Shown here piece by piece: positions 1-7,406 of a DNA stretch of 13,917 nucleotides. The notes under the pieces are model-generated. The model was not told where the DNA came from. It worked only from the letters and a program-made list of their open reading frames with translations, and did no database searches. Numbering within the stretch: the stretch's first letter is position 1; each line of letters begins with the position of its first letter. The stretch is from CANKHJ01 sp035556495. GTDB lineage: Bacteria; Pseudomonadota; Alphaproteobacteria; Rhizobiales; Xanthobacteraceae. The translations under genes were made by a program, and so were the position numbers. The DNA is taken from positions 1-13,917 of the forward strand of contig DATMEW010000084.1 of the NCBI GenBank assembly GCA_035556495.1. Reading direction: 5' to 3'.

Positions 1-753
1 TTCGCCCCGGATCGTCAGGACCGGTCCAGCCGCGGCCAGGGCATCAAACTCACGCCAGAGGGAGGGTAGCTGGCTGTCTGGGCGGACGGCCTTCAGCGTG
101 GCGGCAAGACGCGGATCATGAGTCGGGGTCAGATGCCCGTCGCGTTCCCGCCAGGCGCGGCCGGACCAGAGCCGCCAGTCCTGCGCCGTCAATGCCGGAA
201 ACTGGCCGCCGAAAACCCGCTTCAGAATCTCCGCGCCCTCTTCATGGTTGCGGGGTCGGGGCAGATGGCCGACATAGCCCTTGATCCGCATCAGCCCTGC
301 CGCCCCGATCACCGGCCCGATGTCATTGAGGACAGCCCCGGCGATAACCGTCGGCCGGGCTACGGCCAGCATCATCACCAGCAAGCCGCCGCGTGACGAC
401 CCGAGAAATACCGCCTTGCCGATGTCCAGCGCCGTCAACGCCGCAATCAGATCGGCGAGTTCCGTCTGCACGGTATAGTTATCCGGGTTGCGGTCATGGT
501 CCGAACGGCCGCGCCCCCGGGAGTCGAGGCCGTAAACCGGGCCGATTCCGTCATGTTTCCCGGCCACCGCCGTTGCGAGCGGGGCAAAGTCATCGACCGT
601 CCGGGTAAGGCCGGGCAGGCAGACGAGCGGCAGTCCGCTCCGATCCTTCCCCCAGATCCGGATATGGAGCCTGAGACCGTCTGGCGCGGTGATGAACCGG
701 CTGTGGCCTCCATCCGCCGACTGCGTGCCGCTGGTGGGCATGTGATCGATCAT
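1..753 (-). CDS. alpha/beta hydrolase, C-terminus cut by window edge
   Basis: The minus strand is open from an ATG at 753 to the window edge, giving 251 codons without a stop. The protein has an alpha/beta-hydrolase core: an oxyanion-loop-like LPGLTR at residues 46-51, a GLDSRGRGRSD strand and turn at 75-85, and the nucleophile elbow GSSRG at 118-122, with Ser120 as the likely nucleophile. The visible part ends in LTIRGE, just where related hydrolases usually carry the catalytic Asp; the Asp and the His therefore lie outside the window. A GGAG six bases before the ATG supports this start. The substrate cannot be told from sequence: the fold covers esterases, lactonases, epoxide hydrolases and others. 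It has no signal peptide, so it is probably cytoplasmic. It stands alone, separated from slt by a long gap. Confidence 0.88.
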   Translation of the reverse strand, partial: MIDHMPTSGTQSADGGHSRFITAPDGLRLHIRIWGKDRSGLPLVCLPGLTRTVDDFAPLATAVAGKHDGIGPVYGLDSRGRGRSDHDRNPDNYTVQTELADLIAALTALDIGKAVFLGSSRGGLLVMMLAVARPTVIAGAVLNDIGPVIGAAGLMRIKGYVGHLPRPRNHEEGAEILKRVFGGQFPALTAQDWRLWSGRAWRERDGHLTPTHDPRLAATLKAVRPDSQLPSLWREFDALAAAGPVLTIRGE

Positions 754-1107
754 GGGCGTCTCCGGAACGACAGGCTGCATTCCAGTATGGCACACGCGAA
801 GTCCCGCGCGGATATGCCGCTCAGCCATAGGCATGGCCGGCCCGATCGACGGGCGCGGATTGAAATGCCGACCTGCCGGAATCGGTGCGGCCTGTCTGCG
901 ATGGCGTGCTGCCGCCGCGCAAGCGCCGGGGCGAGGTGGTGACGAGGTGGTGGCCATGTCGGAGCCGGGAAGCGGTGCCTGACGTCTCGGTTCACGCGAG
1001 CGGGGATATGCCGGGCCGCCGCTGGGCCGACCAGTGCCGAGGGCCGGGTGCGAGCGTAGTGAAAGGAAAGCCGATCGGCTGCCGGCTCCGGCCGGATCAA
1101 CGCATGG

Positions 1108-1138
1108 TCCGGAACGAGATATATTCCGGAACGAGATA
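1108..1138. repeat. 14-base direct repeat, 17-base period
   Basis: TCCGGAACGAGATA occurs at 1108-1121 and again at 1125-1138, separated by three bases. The first ten bases, TCCGGAACGA, also occur at 761-770, just before the hydrolase start. The second copy is preceded by T, so it contains the palindrome TTCCGGAA. Closely spaced identical copies outside a gene could be a protein-binding site or a small replication slip. No protein can be named. Confidence 0.6.
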
Positions 1139-1281
1139 AGTCGGCGCGGCGGATCGCCCGGCCTCAGGACCGGCCGCCGAACCGCGCATATGAGCGCCGC
1201 CGGCCGCAAGCCACTGCCGCAAGTCATCGCCGGCCGGCTTTGCCGTGAAACACCCTGGCGGACGCAACCGGCCCGGGCGGT

Positions 1282-1355
1282 CCGCGATGCGAAACGGGGT
1301 TGCTGTCCCTTCCGTGCCGGACGGATCATCGTCGGTACAGGAGCCGCGATGCGAA
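1282..1355. repeat. 12-base direct repeat at 62-base spacing
   Basis: CCGCGATGCGAA is present at 1282-1293 and 1344-1355. The sequence just after each copy is loosely similar (CGGGGTTGCTGTCC against CGGGTCTCTGTTCC), which suggests an old imperfect duplication of a few tens of bases. The bases before the copies do not match. The function is unknown. Confidence 0.4.
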
Positions 1356-1439
1356 GTCGGGTCTCTGTTCCGGCGGAGACCGCATCAGGCAAGGCGGCGT
1401 GATCGCGAAGGCGCGGCTTAGCCGGTCCCATGGCGGCTT

Positions 1440-1499
1440 GGCCCGTCCATTGCGAACTGGCCTGTCCATGGCGGGAAGTGCCCCGCTCGGGCCTGTCCT
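1440..1499. repeat. three degenerate GGCCYGTCC-like copies
   Basis: Similar eleven-base strings occur at 1440-1450 (GGCCCGTCCAT), 1459-1469 (GGCCTGTCCAT) and 1489-1499 (GGGCCTGTCCT), close to the 3' end of slt. The spacing is unequal (19 and 30 bases) and the third copy is shifted by one base. This may be chance in GC-rich DNA or worn tandem repeats. Confidence 0.3.
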
Positions 1500-1528
1500 G
1501 CCGGACCGGGCACAGCGTGGCGCCGGTG

Positions 1529-3712
1529 TCAGTTCGGCGGGTTGCCGCGGCGCAGATCAGCCTCGATGGTCAGGCGGCCGTTGCCGAAGCGCGCCCGATA
1601 GACCTGCATGTTCTCCATGATGCGGGCGACGTAGTTGCGGGTCTCCGCAAAGGGGATGCGCTCGACCCAGTCTACGGGATCGACCTTGGGATCGCGCGGG
1701 TCGCCATACGCCTCGATCCACCGCTTCACCCGCCCACGGCCGGCGTTGTAGCCGGCGAAGGTCATGATGTAGGAGCCGTTATAGTCCTCCAGCAGGTTGC
1801 CGAGTTCGGCCGCGCCCATCTGGACATTGTAGGCGGCATCCTTGCGCAGCCGGTTGAAGTCGTAGCGGGCGCCGGTGCGTCGCGCGATATACTGGCCGGC
1901 GGGCGGCGTCACCTGCATCAGGCCGTAAGCCTTGGCCGGCGAGACGACATCCTGCGAAAACATGCTTTCCTGCCGGGCAATGGCATAGACCACGCTGCGC
2001 TCGACCGGATTGCCGATGGCCTGGTAGTTCGGAATGCCGTTGGTCGGGAAAGCGTAATTCTCGAAGGCATGCCCGCGGTTCAGCGCGGCGCGCCCGAGCA
2101 GCAGGGTCGCGCGGGCGTCGCGATTGCGGTTGGTGATATCCGCGATCAGGGCCAGCGCCGCGATATCCTGGGTGCGGTCCGCAAGGTCGCTGACGAAGGA
2201 AATGACATAGCCCCGCTCGCCGATGGCATAGAGCAGCTCGACCGCGCGCACGACTTCGAGCCGGCCGAGGGCGGCGCGCCGTTCGGCGCTGATATGCGGC
2301 GGCGGCCGCAGGGCGACGGTCTGATGGCCCAGCTTGGAATGGGCGAGCTGACCGTAATATGTCGTCCCGTGCCGGGCGGCCGTCTGGTAGAACTGGCGGG
2401 CCTCGCCCTGCCGGCCGAGCGCTTCCAGCGCCCGGGCCTGCCAATATCCGGCGCGCGACATGGCATGGGGATTCTCGTCGTCGATGCCCTGAAGCCGGCT
2501 GAAATGGTTGAGGGCGGCCGCCGGATCGTTGAGGAAGCGCAGGGCGATCCAGCCTGCGGTGAAGTGGTGATCCACCTTGTAGTTGTCGCGGCCTGGCGTC
2601 GCCGCGTCGCGGACCACCCGATAGGCCGTCTGCGGGTCGCCCGCGTCGAGCAGGTTCCGCGCGATCAGGCGCCGCTCCACCCACCAGTCGTCGGTGTCGC
2701 GAATCTCGGCGGGGTCGCGCGGGGCGGAGATCATCAGGCGCGCCGCCTCGGCGAGCTGGTCCTTGCGCCGGAGCCACTGGATGCGGCTGAAGAGATAGCC
2801 TGCATCGCGCCGGGCGGAGGCGGGAACGGCGTCCAGCAGCGCTTCGGCATTGCCGGCGTTGGCGTTCACGGCGATGCGCGCGCGGGCGATGGCCGTGGCG
2901 GCCGCGCCGGCGCGGGCGGCCGCACGCAGGGCAGCGTCCCGGTCGTCGGCATAGAGCCGTTCGTCCATGCGGATCTTGTGGTCCGCCGCCGTCAGCATGT
3001 TGCCGAAGGCATCGAGGATCTGGTCCTCCAGATCGCGGGGCAGGGCGTCTTCCCGCCAGGTCTGGCGGATATAGGCTGCCGCCGCGCCATGCTGGCCTTC
3101 CGCCACCAGTGCCCGCGCCAGGGCCAGCCGGCCCCGGGCGCTCATCGGCGCTGTGCGGGCGAAGAAGCCGCGGACGATGTCCGGCCGGCGGTTCTCGGTC
3201 CAGAGCATCGCTTCCGCCCGGCGCCGCAGCATCGCGATGCCCGGCCAGCTCGGGTTGGCGTTGGCGAAGGAAGCGTAGCGGGCGAAGTCCGCGGTGCTGT
3301 TGTCGTTGCGCAGGATGATCCATTCGCCCAGCTTGCGGGCGACCGGATCGGTGACGCTGCCGAGAGCGGATTCGGCCTGTGCGATATTTCCACGACCGGC
3401 CTGAGCCGCCACCTGCTTGAGCGCGGCGACCTGTCCGGCCGATACCGGGCCCGTCGCGGGCGCGGCCGCCAGCGCGGCGGACGGGGTGGCAGGCAGTTCC
3501 GGAGGCAGCGGGACCGCGCTGGCCTCGCGCCGGGCCGCGGACACGCCGGGATTTGCCGCCGGCAGGCTGACGGCAGGCTGCTGGCTCCCGGGCCGCGCCC
3601 GAGGTGTCGGCACGGTGCCGGAGGCCGCGGCGGCCACGCCCTGGCCGAGCATTAGCGCGGCGCAGGCGACGGACAGTTTCAGGCTGGCGCTTTTGCGGTT
3701 CAACGAGGTCAC
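1529..3712 (-). CDS. slt: soluble lytic murein transglycosylase (GH23)
   Basis: This 727-residue secreted enzyme cleaves the MurNAc-GlcNAc bond of peptidoglycan, leaving 1,6-anhydro ends, in the periplasm. The N-terminus is a signal peptide: a basic start (NRKSASLK), a hydrophobic core and a likely AAA-type cleavage site near residue 30, followed by a Pro/Ala-rich linker. A long helical, Ala- and Arg-rich region of about 450 residues matches the superhelical domain of Slt70-type enzymes. The C-terminal lysozyme-like domain carries ARQESMFS with the catalytic Glu at residue 582, then YGLMQVTP and AGYNAG, the standard GH23 motifs. The length is normal for the family. The start is GTG at 3712, with AAGGA nine bases upstream. 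The gene is divergent from dapA. The symbol follows E. coli usage. Confidence 0.93.
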   Translation of the reverse strand: MTSLNRKSASLKLSVACAALMLGQGVAAAASGTVPTPRARPGSQQPAVSLPAANPGVSAARREASAVPLPPELPATPSAALAAAPATGPVSAGQVAALKQVAAQAGRGNIAQAESALGSVTDPVARKLGEWIILRNDNSTADFARYASFANANPSWPGIAMLRRRAEAMLWTENRRPDIVRGFFARTAPMSARGRLALARALVAEGQHGAAAAYIRQTWREDALPRDLEDQILDAFGNMLTAADHKIRMDERLYADDRDAALRAAARAGAAATAIARARIAVNANAGNAEALLDAVPASARRDAGYLFSRIQWLRRKDQLAEAARLMISAPRDPAEIRDTDDWWVERRLIARNLLDAGDPQTAYRVVRDAATPGRDNYKVDHHFTAGWIALRFLNDPAAALNHFSRLQGIDDENPHAMSRAGYWQARALEALGRQGEARQFYQTAARHGTTYYGQLAHSKLGHQTVALRPPPHISAERRAALGRLEVVRAVELLYAIGERGYVISFVSDLADRTQDIAALALIADITNRNRDARATLLLGRAALNRGHAFENYAFPTNGIPNYQAIGNPVERSVVYAIARQESMFSQDVVSPAKAYGLMQVTPPAGQYIARRTGARYDFNRLRKDAAYNVQMGAAELGNLLEDYNGSYIMTFAGYNAGRGRVKRWIEAYGDPRDPKVDPVDWVERIPFAETRNYVARIMENMQVYRARFGNGRLTIEADLRRGNPPN

Positions 3713-3975
3713 GATGGCCTGTCCTTGGATTGCGGCCGGCCGCCGGTTGAGCGTGAACTTCAGTTATTGGTTTGATAAGATTGACGAAGCGCTAACCCCT
3801 CAGCATGATTTTCGACCGCAACTGCGGCGGAAAGGGGGCCGCTGGTCGTCCAGTTTGGCTCTTTCATCGTCGGGGCCAAATCGATATCACAGGCGGAAGG
3901 CTTTCACGCCGGCGGGGCGCAGATCCCGGCCCTGTGTTGTGAAATGCCCATAGATCGCGACAGGACATCCATAAA
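3713..3975. promoter_or_regulatory. divergent slt/dapA intergenic region with leader hairpin
   Basis: This 263-base spacer separates the starts of slt (minus) and dapA (plus) and must hold signals for both. Its middle (about 3760-3812) is AT-richer than the surroundings. Just after the proposed dapA start of transcription is a foldable segment: CGACC at 3813-3817 pairs with GGTCG at 3844-3848, and GCGGC inside it pairs with GCCGC. This would form a hairpin in a dapA leader of about 160 bases. No known riboswitch was recognised and no T-run follows the hairpin. I could not pick a confident promoter for slt. Confidence 0.4.
3781..3809 (+). promoter_or_regulatory. sigma-70-like promoter candidate for dapA
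   Basis: TTGACG at 3781-3786 matches five of six bases of the -35 consensus. A spacer of exactly 17 leads to CATGAT at 3804-3809, which matches four of six bases of the -10 box. Transcription would begin near 3816, leaving a leader of about 160 bases before dapA. Found by eye only. Confidence 0.4.
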
Positions 3976-4866
3976 ATGGCGGCCAAGACCACTTTCCGAG
4001 GCTCGTTCACGGCGCTCGTCACGCCCTTCCGGGACGGCGAACTGGACGAGAAGGCTTTTCGCGATCTGGTCGAATGGCAGATCGCGGAAGGCATCCATGG
4101 TCTGGTGCCTGTGGGGACGACGGGGGAGAGCCCGACGCTGTCCCATGACGAGCACAATCAGGTCGTGACCTGGTGCATCGACCAGGCAAAGGGCCGGGTG
4201 CCCGTGATTGCCGGGGCGGGCTCCAATTCCACCCAGGAGGCCATCGAGCTCGCCCAGCATGCGGAGAAGGATGGCGCGGACGCCGTGCTGGTGGTGACGC
4301 CCTACTACAACAAGCCGACGCAGGAAGGGCTCTATCAGCATTTCAAGGCGGTCAACGACGCCATCGGCATTCCGCTCATCATCTACAATATTCCCGGCCG
4401 TTCGGTCGTCGATATGTCCGTCGCGACCATGGCGCGGCTGTTCGAACTGAAGAATATCGCGGGCGTGAAGGACGCAACGGCCAACGTGCTGCGGACCTCG
4501 CAGCAGCGCCTCGCGCTGGGTCCGGATTTCAACCAGCTCTCCGGCGAGGACTCCACCGCGCTCGGCTTCATGGCCCATGGCGGCCATGGCTGCATCTCGG
4601 TGACGTCCAACGTCGCACCAAGGCTCTGCGCGGAGTTCCAGAACGCCTGCCTGGCCGGGGATTTCGCCGCCGCCCTGACATTGCAGGACAAGCTGCTGCC
4701 GCTGCATACCGACCTGTTCGTCGAGACCAACCCGTCGCCGGCGAAATATGCGCTGTCGCTGCTGGGCAAGTGCAGCGAGGAGGTCCGTCTGCCGATGGTG
4801 CCGACCTCCGAGGCGGCGCAGGCGCAGGTGCGCAAGGCGATGGTTCACGCCGGGCTTCTCAACTGA
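3976..4866 (+). CDS. dapA: 4-hydroxy-tetrahydrodipicolinate synthase
   Basis: DapA condenses pyruvate with aspartate-4-semialdehyde, the first committed step to diaminopimelate (peptidoglycan) and lysine, in the cytoplasm. The 296-residue TIM-barrel protein has every key residue, each four positions later than in E. coli: Thr48-Thr49 in GTTGES, Tyr111 in TPYYNKP, Tyr137 in IIYNIPGR with Arg142, and the Schiff-base Lys165 in AGVKDA. The GGHGCISVTSN segment near residues 202-212 is also typical. AGGA sits ten bases before the ATG. It is the first gene of a plus-strand group with mscL and smpB. Its divergent partner slt degrades the polymer that DapA helps supply, although adjacency alone does not prove joint control. 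Confidence 0.97.
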   Translation: MAAKTTFRGSFTALVTPFRDGELDEKAFRDLVEWQIAEGIHGLVPVGTTGESPTLSHDEHNQVVTWCIDQAKGRVPVIAGAGSNSTQEAIELAQHAEKDGADAVLVVTPYYNKPTQEGLYQHFKAVNDAIGIPLIIYNIPGRSVVDMSVATMARLFELKNIAGVKDATANVLRTSQQRLALGPDFNQLSGEDSTALGFMAHGGHGCISVTSNVAPRLCAEFQNACLAGDFAAALTLQDKLLPLHTDLFVETNPSPAKYALSLLGKCSEEVRLPMVPTSEAAQAQVRKAMVHAGLLN

Positions 4867-4890
4867 AAATAACATTGTCGCACGCGGCAG

Positions 4891-4919
4891 TTGACCGCGC
4901 CGCGGCGGCAGCTTTCAAT
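4891..4919 (+). promoter_or_regulatory. sigma-70-like promoter candidate for mscL
   Basis: TTGACC at 4891-4896 (five of six bases), a 17-base spacer, then TTCAAT at 4914-4919 (four of six). Transcription would start near 4926, about 50 bases before the mscL ATG. The site lies in the 112-base gap after dapA, so mscL and smpB could be expressed apart from dapA. Confidence 0.45.
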
Positions 4920-4978
4920 TCCCTGCGATTCAGGCGTCACGGCCGGCAGGCGGGCGTGGCCAGAGAGGGGCGTTTCAC

Positions 4979-5401
4979 ATGTTGGAAGAATTCAAAAAAT
5001 TTGCACTCCGCGGCAATGTCATCGATCTCGCGGTCGGCGTCATCATCGGCGCCGCCTTCGGCGCCATCGTCCAGTCGGTCGTTGGCGATCTCATCATGCC
5101 GGTGGTCGGCGCGGTTGCCGGCGGGCTGGATTTCTCGAATTACTTCTTGCCGCTGTCCGGCAATGTGACGGCAAGCGCGCTTGAAGAAGCCCGGAAGCAG
5201 GGGGCGGTGCTGGCCTATGGCAACTTCCTCACGATTCTTATCAACTTCGCCATCGTGGCCTGGATTCTGTTTCTGCTGATCCGGCTGATGAACCGTCTCA
5301 TCCGCAAGGAGGCGGAGAAGCCGACCGAGCCGAGCAAGCAGGAGCAGTTGCTGGCGGAAATCCGGGACGTGCTCAAGAGCAACCCGACTGCCGGCCGCTG
5401 A
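4979..5401 (+). CDS. mscL: large-conductance mechanosensitive channel
   Basis: MscL forms a homopentameric inner-membrane pore that opens under membrane tension and releases solutes during hypo-osmotic shock. The 140-residue protein has the family layout: an amphipathic N-terminal helix (LEEFKKFALRGN), TM1 at about residues 14-45 with the gate-lining sequence VGVIIGAAFGAIV, a periplasmic loop, TM2 at about 78-105, and a charged C-terminal helix (about 110-135). A GAGGGG lies upstream of the ATG. The length is usual. It sits between dapA and smpB, which are often direct neighbours in alphaproteobacteria, so mscL may be an insertion here. Confidence 0.96.
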   Translation: MLEEFKKFALRGNVIDLAVGVIIGAAFGAIVQSVVGDLIMPVVGAVAGGLDFSNYFLPLSGNVTASALEEARKQGAVLAYGNFLTILINFAIVAWILFLLIRLMNRLIRKEAEKPTEPSKQEQLLAEIRDVLKSNPTAGR

Positions 5402-5426
5402 GCCGTATTCAAGAACCGAGAACCAG

Positions 5427-5900
5427 ATGTCGGCCGCGAAAGAACCCAAGACCAAGATCGTCGCGGACAACCGCAAGGCTCGCTACAACTACGAGATCGG
5501 CGAGACTTTCGAGGCCGGCATCGCGCTCACGGGCAGCGAAGTGAAATCCCTGCGTAGCGGCAAGGCGACCATCGCGGAATCCTATGCGGATGCCCGCGAT
5601 GGTGGCCTGTGGCTCGTGAATTCACATATTCCCGAATATCTTCAGTCAGGGCCTTATAACAACCATGCGCCGAAGCGGGTGCGGCAGTTGCTGCTGCACC
5701 GGCGGCAGATCGACCGGCTGGCGGCTGCCGTCGAGCGCGAGGGCATGACCATCGTTCCGCTGCGGCTCTATTTCAACGAGCGTGGCCGCGCCAAGCTGGA
5801 ACTCGCCGTTGCCCGCGGCAAGAAGCTGCATGACAAGCGGCAGACCGAACGCAAGCGGTCATGGGACCGGGAGCGCAGCCGCCTGCTGCGGCACGGGTGA
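5427..5900 (+). CDS. smpB: SsrA-binding protein SmpB
   Basis: SmpB binds the tRNA-like domain of tmRNA and brings it to stalled ribosomes for trans-translation. The 157-residue protein shows the conserved start of the OB-type barrel (NRKARYNYEI), the ALTGSEVKSLR and KATIAESYA segments (about residues 33-52), NSHIPEY, and the basic C-terminal tail GKKLHDKRQTE...RERSRLLRHG, which inserts into the empty mRNA channel. The ATG follows the mscL stop by 25 bases. The ribosome site is weak (CGAG), so translation may depend partly on mscL. The tmRNA gene is not in this window. Confidence 0.97.
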   Translation: MSAAKEPKTKIVADNRKARYNYEIGETFEAGIALTGSEVKSLRSGKATIAESYADARDGGLWLVNSHIPEYLQSGPYNNHAPKRVRQLLLHRRQIDRLAAAVEREGMTIVPLRLYFNERGRAKLELAVARGKKLHDKRQTERKRSWDRERSRLLRHG

Positions 5901-5936
5901 TTGCCTGTTCCGGTCCCGGCGCAGGTGCGGAGGTGC

Positions 5937-6683
5937 TCACGCCTCGCGAAAATACCAGTCATCGAAGAATGAAAGCCGCACGTGGTCACGGCGAAAGCCT
6001 CGCGTCGAGAGGAGGTTGTAAATCTGCTCACGGGCGGGTGTGTAGTTATGCTCCACGGAAATGATGTTGATGGTGTGAGCCGAAAAGTCAAAGCGACTGA
6101 GAATGTCGAGTTCGCTACCTTCCGTGTCGATGCTCATATAGTCGATTTCGTGCGGAGCGTTGGCCTGAGCGAGAAGGTCGTTGAGGGAGATCGTTTCGAC
6201 TTCATGACGCAAGCCTTCCGCGCGTATCCCTGCATGGGAATCACAAGTCGTGAACGCATCGATGGTGGACAGCGCCGCGTCGGTTGTCGTCTGGTTGAAT
6301 GTGAGGGTCTGCCCGGACTCCGTGAATACGCATTTCGTCGAAATGAAGCAGGATCGGTTCCGGAACAGGCCGTCGCGCCAGATCGGCGCAGGCTCGGCCA
6401 CGATGCCGCGCCAGCCGAAGGCTTTTTCAAGCAGGTAGGTGTTGCTAAAATAGAGCCCGTCGCAGGCGCCGAACTCGACGAAATATCCGTTTCTCTTGTT
6501 GGCGGTCTTGTGCAGGACCATCAGGTCCTGAAAGAGCTGAGATTTGGATAGGGGAGCCCGCGCCGCGAAGGCGTTCAGCAGGGCGAGATCGCCATCAGTT
6601 TCAAAGCCGCCGCGGCTGTGAGGATGTGCTCTCATTTTCTCGCACCAGACCCTGTATTCTTCGATCAAGGCGGCATCGATCAT
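5937..6683 (-). CDS. FkbM family SAM-dependent methyltransferase
   Basis: This 248-residue protein has the FkbM methyltransferase (Methyltransf_21) pattern: a glycine-rich SAM-binding segment YFVEFGACDGLYFSNTYLL at 67-85, an acidic end of the next strand (VAEP, 95-98), and DYMSIDTEGSELDIL at 181-195. FkbM-type enzymes mostly methylate hydroxyl groups of glycans, lipids or secondary metabolites; the substrate here is unknown. No signal peptide or membrane segment is seen. I take the ATG at 6683, with GGGGAA six bases upstream; longer readings would run into the glycosylase gene. It follows that gene by 20 bases and converges on smpB. Counting by hand, six 60-base stretches inside it contain 191 G or C of 360 (53%), against 86 of 120 (72%) in part of the glycosylase gene. 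It also uses more A- and T-ending codons, which suggests horizontal acquisition. Confidence 0.9.
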   Translation of the reverse strand: MIDAALIEEYRVWCEKMRAHPHSRGGFETDGDLALLNAFAARAPLSKSQLFQDLMVLHKTANKRNGYFVEFGACDGLYFSNTYLLEKAFGWRGIVAEPAPIWRDGLFRNRSCFISTKCVFTESGQTLTFNQTTTDAALSTIDAFTTCDSHAGIRAEGLRHEVETISLNDLLAQANAPHEIDYMSIDTEGSELDILSRFDFSAHTINIISVEHNYTPAREQIYNLLSTRGFRRDHVRLSFFDDWYFREA

Positions 6684-6703
6684 GGGCTTTCCCCGGGGCA
6701 GGC

Positions 6704-7396
6704 TTAACGATCCAGATAGGCGCGGATATCCGCGAACACGGCGCGGAACATCTCCGGCGTCAGCACGCCGGTATTCGTGTTGTAGCGCGAGCAGTGATAG
6801 CTGTCGAAAAGCCGGAGATCGCCGTGCTGATGGGCGGCGCCATGGGCGAAGGGCGCCTGCGCTCGGCGGATGGCAAGCGTCGTGCACATCGTGTCATGGG
6901 CGATGCGGCCGAGGGCGACGATGGCTTTCAGGTTCGGCATTTCCCCCATGGCCGCCAGCAGGAAGCGGCGGCAGGTCGTGATTTCCGGGCCGGTCGGCTT
7001 GTTGGCGGGGGGCACGCAGCGCACGGCGTTGCTGATCCGGGCATCGACGAGTTCGAGCCCGTCGTGAGGGTCCGCGCGGTAGGTGCCGCGGGCGAAGCCG
7101 AAGGCCAGCAGCGTCTCGTAGAGCAGCACGCCGGCATAGTCCCCGGTGAAGGGCCGGCCGGTCCGGTTCGCGCCTTGCAGGCCGGGCGCGAGGCCGATGA
7201 TCAGCAGCCGCGCCGATGTCGGGCCGAAGGACGGGACGGGGGCGTTGAACCAGCCCGGCTCCCGCGCGCGCCATTCGTCCCGAAAATCCTTCAGGCGGGG
7301 GCAGAGCGGGCAATCCGGCGAGGGCTCGGACGCTGTCGCGGAAGCCGCGGGGCGCGTGGGAAGCTTGCCCGCGCTGGCTGATGGTCGTGTCGGCAT
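6704..7396 (-). CDS. uracil-DNA glycosylase, family 5 (UDGb-like, Fe-S)
   Basis: This enzyme removes uracil, and in family 5 also other deaminated bases, from DNA as the first step of base excision repair. The 230-residue protein has the family 5 motif GLAPGLQGANRTGRPFTGD at 68-86 and the late motif HCSRYNTNTG at 201-210. Four cysteines in the spacing expected for a 4Fe-4S cluster are Cys29, Cys32, Cys127 and Cys142. The motif keeps Ala-Pro-Gly after the leading GL rather than the GEAPG of family 4. The frame is open far upstream, to 7750, but that part lies over the nuclease gene. The ATG at 7396, ten bases after the nuclease stop, is the sensible start, although its ribosome site is weak. 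It is probably cotranscribed with the nuclease gene. Confidence 0.93.
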   Translation of the reverse strand: MPTRPSASAGKLPTRPAASATASEPSPDCPLCPRLKDFRDEWRAREPGWFNAPVPSFGPTSARLLIIGLAPGLQGANRTGRPFTGDYAGVLLYETLLAFGFARGTYRADPHDGLELVDARISNAVRCVPPANKPTGPEITTCRRFLLAAMGEMPNLKAIVALGRIAHDTMCTTLAIRRAQAPFAHGAAHQHGDLRLFDSYHCSRYNTNTGVLTPEMFRAVFADIRAYLDR

Positions 7397-7406
7397 CGCG
7401 GCTCGA

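Larger units (their letters stand above)
754..1528. other. long gap without a convincing gene; short direct repeats
   Basis: About 775 bases lie between the start of the hydrolase and the end of slt, both on the minus strand. Open frames exist on both strands, but their translations are rich in Arg, Pro, Ala and Gly, show no recognisable domain, and lack a good ribosome site. That is typical of chance frames in GC-rich DNA. I saw no tRNA signature and no clear intrinsic terminator. The stretch holds several short repeats, listed separately. It may contain the promoter of the hydrolase and the transcript end of slt, but neither is distinct. A decayed gene cannot be excluded. Confidence 0.55.

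Noticed and set aside
754..1402. Small frames at 750-1100 (minus), 496-942 (plus) and 1034-1402 (plus) as possible genes
   Set aside because: All are rich in Arg, Pro and Ala with no motif or ribosome site; the first overlaps no conserved protein, and the second lies partly over the hydrolase.
1478..1513. GTGCCC...GGGCAC inverted repeat downstream of slt as a terminator
   Set aside because: The loop is about 24 bases with only small inner stems, and no T-run follows on the minus strand, so it is not a convincing intrinsic terminator.
1430..3655. A 741-codon open frame on the plus strand opposite slt, and a 514-codon frame at 1779-3323 on the minus strand
   Set aside because: Both lie over slt in other frames. 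Their translations show no domain and reflect the high GC of third codon positions; slt has a signal peptide and complete GH23 motifs.
3904..5168. Long frames over dapA on both strands (323 codons minus, 331 codons plus)
   Set aside because: They overlap the fully conserved DapA frame and encode low-complexity sequence.
5982..6551. A 189-codon plus-strand frame opposite the FkbM gene
   Set aside because: The minus frame carries the SAM-binding and DTEGSE motifs; the plus frame has no domain and no good ribosome site.
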